Source of the DNA: Calliopsis andreniformis
Taxonomy: Eukaryota; Arthropoda; Insecta; Hymenoptera; Andrenidae
DNA length: 64,000 bases
Assembly: GCF_051401765.1 (NCBI RefSeq)
Contig: NW_027480546.1
Coordinates: 992,001-1,056,000, forward strand
Direction of reading: 5' to 3'
The notes under the pieces were generated by a model that saw only the letters and a list, made by a program, of their open reading frames with translations, was not told the DNA's origin and made no database searches. Position numbers and translations under genes: made by a program. Shown here one piece after another: positions 56,801 through 64,000 of the stretch; the stretch's first letter is position 1; every line of letters starts with the position of its first letter.

Positions 56801-59287
56801 TATTATGGTTACTATGGCTAGTATAACGGTTATTATGATTATTTCAAAACTTATTATGTTTATTATTATGGTTACTTTGATTATTATGGATCATGGTATA
56901 ATTATGATGAATATCATGATCATCATTAAGATCATTATGGTTATTGCGATGATTATGGTTATTACGTTAATAATAATGGTTATTAAGGTTATTTCCATGA
57001 CTATTCTGTTTATTATGATGATTACTATTATCAATATGGTTGTTAGTATTATTATTATGATCACCATTCTGATTATTATGCCTATTGTGATTTTTATGGC
57101 TATTATGACTATTGTAATGATTATTACGATTATTTCCAAGTTCATTATGGTTATTATTACGACTATTATGATTATTATGGCTATTACGACTATTATGGTT
57201 GTTATGGTAAGTATAATGTATATTATGATTATTTCCGTACCCAGTATGGTTATTATTATGATTATTATGGTTATTACGGATCTTGGTATAATTATCATGG
57301 ATATTATGGTCATCATTAAGATTATTATGGTTACAATGGTTATTGTGGTTATTGCTATGCTTATTAACATTACAATTACGATTATTATGATTATCGTAGT
57401 TTTTATGATGATCACTATGATTATTATGGCTGTTAGTATGATGATTATGATCAACATTCTGATTATTATGGCTATTATGATTTTTATGGTTATTATTGCT
57501 ATTATAATGATAAATATGATTATTTGCAAGTTTATTATGGTTATTATTATGACTATTATGATTATTATAGTTATTATGATTATTATGATTAATATGGCTA
57601 GTATAATGCTTATTATGATTACTTCCAAGCTTATTATGGTTATTATTATAATTATTATGATTATTATGTTTATTCTGATTATTATGGCTACTATGGCTAG
57701 TATAACGGTTATTATGATTATTTCAAAGCTTATTATGTTTATTATTATGATTACTCTGATTATTATATGTCTAGGTATAATTATGATGAATATTATGGTC
57801 ATCATTAAGATCATTATGGTTATTACGTTAATAATAATGATTATTAAGATTATTTCCATGACTATTTTGTTTATTATGATGATTACTATGATCATTATGG
57901 TTGTTAGTATGATTATCAGGATGAACATTCAGATTATTATGGCTATTATGATCTTTATGGTTATTATTGCTATTATAATGATAAATATGATTATTTCCAA
58001 GTTTATTATGGGTATTATTATGACTAGTATGATTATTAGAGTTATTATGATTATTATGGCTAGTATAATGCTTATTCTGATTATTTCCAAGCTTATTATG
58101 GTTATTACTATAATTATTATGATTATTATGGTTATTATGATTATTATGGTTACTATGGCTAGTATAACGGTTATTATGATTATTTCAAAGCTTATTATGT
58201 TTATTATTATTGTTACTATGATTATTATGGATCTTGGTATAATTATGATGAATATCATGATCATCATTAAGATCATTATGGTTATTGCGATTATTATGAC
58301 TATTATCATTATTCTAGTTATTAAGATTATTATGGCTATTATGGCTAGTATAAAGGTTATTATTATTATTTCAAAGCTTATTATGTTTATTATTATGATT
58401 ACTGTGATTGTTATATGTCTTAGTATAATTATGATGAATATAATGGTCATCATTAGGATCACTATGGTTATTACGATGATTATTGTTATTACGTTAATAA
58501 TAATGGTTATTAAGATTATTTCCATGACTATTCTGTTTATTATGATGATTACTATGATCATTATGGTTGTTAGTATTATTATTATGATCACCATTCTGAT
58601 TATTATGGCTATTGTGATTTTTATGGCTATTATGACTATTGTAATGATTATTACGATTATTTCCAAGTTCATTATTGTTAATATTACGACTATTATGATT
58701 ATTATGGCTATTACGAGTATTATGGTTGTTATGGCTAGTATAATGTATATTATGATTATTTCCGAACCCATTATGGTTATTATTATGATTATTATGATTA
58801 TTACGGATCTTCATATAATTATCATGAATATTATGATCATCACTAAGATTATTACGGTTACTATGATTATTGTGATTATTGCTAAGCTTATTAACATTAC
58901 AATTACGATTATTATGATTATTGTAGTTATTGTGATGATCACTGTGATCATTATGGTTGTTAGTATGATTATTATGATCACCACACTGATTCTTATGGCT
59001 ATTGTGACCTTTATGGTTATTATTGCCATTATAATGATAAATATGATTATTTCTAAGTTTATTATGGGTATTATTATGACTAGTATGATTATTATAGTTA
59101 TTATGATTATTATGGCTAGTATAATGCTTATTATGATTATTTCCAAGCTTATTATGGTTATTACTATAATTGTTATGAATACTATGGTTATTATGATTAT
59201 TATGGTTACTATGGCTAGTATAACGGTTATTATGATTATTTCAAAACTTATTATGTTTATTATTATGGTTACTTTGATTATTATGGA
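50882..59287 (-). repeat. Large higher-order repeat, 8406-bp form, copy B1
   Basis: A shorter version of the same higher-order repeat. Offsets to copy A2 change stepwise: 9774 at 50882, 9765 at 51911, 8886 at 54698, 8388 at 56891 and 8406 at 58811. That means net changes of -9, -879, -498 and +18 bp, all multiples of three. The +18 is one extra GGTTATTATGATTATTAT-like step near 58121-58150. Around 53381-54664 the end of one A unit is fused to the end of another, replacing an A segment of about 880 bp. The stretch 56216-56587 is a shortened fused unit. Confidence 0.88.
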
Positions 59288-62200
59288 TCATGGTATAATT
59301 ATGATGAATATCATGATCATCATTAAGATCATTATGGTTATTGCGATGATTATGGTTATTACGTTAATAATAATGGTTATTAAGGTTATTTCCATGACTA
59401 TTCTGTTTATTATGATGATTACTATTATCAATATGGTTGTTAGTATTATTATTATGATCACCATTCTGATTATTATGCCTATTGTGATTTTTATGGCTAT
59501 TATGACTATTGTAATGATTATTACGATTATTTCCAAGTTCATTATTGTTATTATTACGACTATTATGATTATTATGGCTATTATGACTAGTATGGTTGTT
59601 ATGGCAAGTATAATGTATATTATGATTATTTCCGTACCCAGTATGGTTATTATTATGATTATTATGGTTATTACGGATCTTGGTATAATTATCATGGATA
59701 TTATGATCATCATTAAGATTATTATGGTTACTATGATTATTGTGATTATTGCTATGCTTATTAAGATTACAATTACGATTATTATGATTATTGTAGTTAT
59801 TATGATGATCACTATTATTATTATGGTTGTTAGTATTATTATTAGGATCAACATTCAGATTATTATGGCTATTATGATTTTTATGGTTATTATTGCTATT
59901 ATAATGATAAATATGATTATTTCCAAGTTTATTATGGTTATTATTATGACTAGTATGATTATTATAGTTATTACGATTATTATGGCTAGTACAATGCTTA
60001 TTATGATTATTTCCAGGATTATTATGGTTCTTACTATAATTATTATGAATACTATGGTTATTAAGATTATTATGGTTACTATGGCTAGTATAACGGTTAT
60101 TATGATTATTTCAAAGCTTATTATGTTTATTATTATGGTTACTCTGATTATTATATGTCTAGGTATAATTATGATGAATATTATGGTCATCATTAAGATC
60201 ATTATGGTTATTACGTTAATAATATTGATTATTAAGATTATTTCCATGACTGTTTTGTTTATTATGATGATTACTATGATTATTATGGTTGTTAGTATGA
60301 TTATCAGGATCAACATTCAGATTATTATGGCTATTATGATCTTTATGGTTATTATTGCTATTATAATGATAAATATGATTATTTCCAAGTTTATTATGGG
60401 TATTATTATGACTAGTATGATTATTAGAGTTATTATGATTATTATGGCTAGTATAATGCTTATTCTGATTATTTCCAAGCTTATTATGGTTATTACTATA
60501 ATTATTATGATTATTACGGTTATTATGATTATAATGGTTACTATGGCTAGTATAACGGTTATTATGATTATTTCAAAGCTTATTATGTTTATTATTATGG
60601 TTACTATGATTATTATGGATCTTGGTATAATTATGATGAATATCATGATCATCATTAAGATCATTATGGTTTTTGCGATTATTATGACTATTATGATTAT
60701 TCTAGTTATTACGATTATTATGGTTATTATGGCTAGTATAAAGGTTATTATGATCATTTCAAAGCTTATTATGTTTGTTATTATGATTACTCTGATTATT
60801 ATATGTCTTAGTATAATTATGATAAATATTATGGTCATCATTAAGATCATTATGGTTATTACGATGATTATGGTTATTCCGTTAATAATAATGGTTATTA
60901 AGATTATTTCCATGACTATTCTGTTTATTATGATGATTACTATGATCAATATGGTTGTTAGTATTATTATTATGATCACCATTCTGAATATTATGCCTAT
61001 TGTGATTTTTATGGCTATTATGACTATTGTAATGATTATTACGATTATTTCCAAGTTCATTATTGTTATTATTACGACTATTATGATTATTATGGCTATT
61101 ATGACTATTATGGTTGTTATGGCTAGTATAATGTATATTATGATTATTTCCGAACCCATTATGGTTATTATTATGATTATTATGATTATTACGGATCTTG
61201 ATATAATTATCATGAACATTATGATCATCACTAAGATTATTACGGTTACTATGATTATTGTGATTATTGCTAAGCTTATTAACATTACACTTACGATTAT
61301 TATGGTTATTGTAGTTATTATGATGATCACTGTGATCATTATGGTTGTTAGTATGATTATTATGATCACCATTCTGATTCTTATGGCTATTGTGATTTTT
61401 ATGGCTATTATGACTATTATAATGATTATTACGATTATTTCCAAGTTCATTATTGTTATTATTACGACTATTATGATTATTATGGCTATTATGACTATTA
61501 TGGTTGATATGGCTAGTATAATGTATATTATGATTATTTCCGTACCCAGTATGGTTATTATTATGATTATTATGATTATTACGGATCTTGGTATAATTAT
61601 CATGGATATTATGATCATCATTAAGATTATTATGGTTACAATGGTTATTGTGATTATTGCTATGCTTATTAACATTACAATTACGATTATTATGATTATT
61701 GTAGTTATTATGATGATCACTATGATTATTATGGTTGTTAGTATGATTATCAGGATCAACATTCAGATTATTATGGCTATTATGATCTATATGGTTATTA
61801 TTGCTATTATAATGATAAATATGATTATTTCCAAGTTTATTATGGGTATTATTATGACTAGTATGATTATTATAGTTATTATGATTATTATGGCTAGTAT
61901 AATGCGTATTCTGATTATTTCCAAGCTTATTATGGTTATTACTATAATTATTATGAGTAATATGGTTATTATGATTAGTATGGTTACTATGGCTAGTATA
62001 ACGGTTATTATGAATATTTCAAAGCCTATTATGTTTATTATTATGATTACTCTGATTATTATATGTCTAGGAATAATTATGATGAACATTATGGTCATCA
62101 TTAAGATCATTATCGTTATTACTATGATTATGGTTATTACGTTAATAATAATAGTTATTAAGATTATTTCCATGACTATTCTGTTTATTATGATGATTAC

Positions 62201-64000
62201 TATGATCATTATGGTTGTTAGTATTATTATTATGATCACCATTCTGATTATTGTGCCTATTGCGATTTTTATGGCTATTATGACTATTGTAATGATTATT
62301 ACGATTATTTCCAAGTTCATTATGGTTATTATTACGACTATTATGATTATTATGGCTATTACGACTATTATGGTTGTTATGGTAAGTATAATGTATATTA
62401 TGATTATTTCCGTACCCAGTATGGATATTATTATGATTATTATGTTTATTACGGATCTTGGTATAATTATCATGGATATTATGGTCATCATTAAGATTAT
62501 TATGGTTACAATGGTTATTGTGATTATTGCTATGCTTATTAACATTACAATTACGATTATTATGATTATCGTAGTTATTATGATGATCACTATGATTATT
62601 ATGGCTGTTAGTATGATGATTATGATCAACATTCTGATTATTATGGCTATTATGATTTTTATGGTTATTATTGCTATTATAATGATAAATATGATTATTT
62701 GCAAGTTTATTATGGTTATTATTATGACTATTATGATTATTATAGTTATTATGATTATTATGATTATTATGGCTAGTATAATGCTTATTATGATTACTTC
62801 CAAGCTTATTATGGTTATTATTATAATTATTATGATTATTATGTTTATTATGATTATTATGGCTACTATGGCTAGTATAACGGTTATTATGATTATTTCA
62901 AAGCTTATTATGTTTATTATTATGATTACTCTGATTATTATATGTCTAGGTATAATTATGATGAATATTATGGTCATCATTAAGATCATTATGGTTATTA
63001 CGTTAATAATAATGATTATTAGGATTATTTCCATGACTATTTTGTTTATTATGATGATTACTATGATCATTATGGTTGTTAGTATGATTATCAGGATGAA
63101 GATTCAGATTATTATGGCTATTATGATCTTTATGGTTATTATTGCTATTATAATGATAAATATGATTATTTCCAAGTTTATTATGGGTATTATTATGACT
63201 AGTATGATTATTATAGTTATTATGATTATTATGGCTAGTATAATGCTTATTATGATTATTTCCAAGCTTATTATGGTTATTACTATAATTATTATGAATA
63301 CTATGGTTATTAAGATTATTATGGTTACTATGGCTTGTATAACGGTTATTATGATTATTTCAAAGCTTATTATGTTTATTATTATGATTACTCTGATTAT
63401 TATATGTCTAGGTATAATTATGATGAATATTATGGTCATCATTAAGATCATTATGGTTATTACGTTAATAATATTGATTATTAAGATTATTTCCATGACT
63501 GTTTTGTTTATTATGATGATTACTGTGATTATTATGGTTGTTAGTATGATTATCAGGATCAACATTCAGATTATTATGGCTATTATGATCTTTATGGTTA
63601 TTATGGCTATTATAATGATAAATATGAATATTTCCAAGTTTATTATGTGTATTATTATGTCTAGTATGATTATTATAGTTATTATGATTATTATGGCTAG
63701 TATAATGTTTATTCTGATTATTTCCAAGCTTATTATGGTTATTACTATAATTATTATGATTATTATGGTTATTATGGTTATTATGGTTACTATGGATAGT
63801 ATAACGGTTTTTATGATTATTTCAAAGCTTATTATGTTTATTATTATGGTTACTATGATTATTATGGATCTTGGTATAATTATGATGAATATCATGATCA
63901 TCATTAAGATCATTATGGTTATTGCGATTATTATGACTATTATGATTATTCTAGTTATTACGATTATTATGGTTATTATGGCTAGTATAAAGGTTATTAT
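59288..64000 (-). repeat. Large higher-order repeat, 8406-bp form, copy B2 (partial)
   Basis: A second 8406-bp-form copy, cut by the window end after 4713 bp. It shares the diagnostic B structure, including the fused unit at 61787-63070 (same translation as 53381-54664). Differences found by hand are single bases: GGTTATTATTGCT near 63131 against GGTTGTTATTGCT near 54727, and TAGTATAACGG near 63796 against TAGTATTACGG near 55390. The two forms are arranged A-A-B-B and not alternating, so each form seems to have spread by local tandem duplication. Confidence 0.88.

Larger units (their letters stand above)
21756..64000 (-). repeat. Right arm of satellite array (inverted, T/G-rich plus strand)
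   Basis: The same satellite as the left arm, in the opposite orientation. Plus-strand texture is ATT, ATG and GTT; a sample line at 40021-40080 contains 29 T, 19 A, 9 G and 3 C, the mirror of the left arm. Boundary words appear as GATCAACATTCAGATTATT (390-type) and GATCACCATTCAGATTATT or the CTGATTATT form (675-type), and landmarks as GATTATTTCCAAG, GATTATTTCAAAG and GGCTAGTAT. No unique sequence interrupts it up to the window end. Confidence 0.95.

Noticed and set aside
1..64000. CRISPR array
   Set aside because: Repeats abut without unique spacers of constant length, and there are no cas-like genes.
1..64000. Telomeric repeats, transposons or LTRs embedded in the array
   Set aside because: I saw no TTAGGG, TTTAGGG or TTAGG runs, no transposase or reverse-transcriptase motifs, and no unique sequence interrupting the repeat.
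1..64000. Simple trinucleotide microsatellite
   Set aside because: Although the texture is triplet-like, ordered landmarks (AAGCTT, TTCGG, CTAGCC, GATC words) recur at fixed distances, so it is a complex satellite with higher-order structure.

Overview
The whole 64 kb window is one block of AT-rich, tandemly repeated satellite-type DNA. I find no protein gene, RNA gene, transposon, CRISPR array or ordinary single-copy sequence that I can support. The sequence is built from A/T triplets in which every third base keeps its phase over long distances. On the plus strand the left part reads as runs of ATA, ATC and ACC; the right part reads as the complement, ATT, ATG and GTT. This triplet texture leaves several frames on both strands free of stops for hundreds to almost two thousand codons, but the implied proteins are almost pure Ile/Met/Val/Thr, Asn/His or Tyr/Asp/Gly, and I do not call them genes. 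The organism cannot be named from this. A large, hierarchical, homogenised array of about 20-25% GC (hand counts of two 60-base lines) fits eukaryotic constitutive heterochromatin (pericentromeric, subtelomeric, B or sex chromosome) much better than a bacterial or viral genome.

Layout. Positions 1-21730 are the left arm, rich in A and C on the plus strand. Its repeat units run left to right and consist of a 390-bp type and a 675-bp type, usually paired as 1065 bp, with 1056-, 1047/1048-, 1066- and 966-bp variants. Shared landmarks (GAAATAATC, TATACTAGCCAT, the HindIII word AAGCTT) recur inside units, in places exactly 99 bp apart. At about 21.73-21.77 kb the array flips. A novel stretch of roughly 20 bp, holding two copies of TTATATATGA and flanked by 9-bp inverted arms, joins the left arm to a right arm made of the same satellite in reverse orientation (T- and G-rich plus strand). 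The inner right arm carries variants otherwise seen only in the left arm.

The right arm from 22 to 31 kb is an irregular mixture of units. From 31334 it becomes a regular large-scale higher-order repeat: two 9774-bp copies (31334-41107, 41108-50881) that look almost identical, then an 8406-bp version (50882-59287) and the start of a second 8406-bp copy (59288-64000). The 8406-bp version differs from the 9774-bp version by four net length changes (-9, -879, -498, +18), every one a multiple of three.

The left arm is an older mosaic: blocks of 1-4.5 kb are reused at offsets of 8200, about 6750, 12434 and 3204 bp and differ at scattered positions. Only three places in the window break the triplet phase apart from the inversion itself: the same extra C at 7283-7285 and 14046-14048 (paralogous copies) and an illegitimate joint near 29630. 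The main points of interest are the inverted junction, the strict triplet phase, the gradient from divergent to near-identical repeats, and a Tyr-rich frame with stops at recurrent positions, which is probably a by-product of the repeat.
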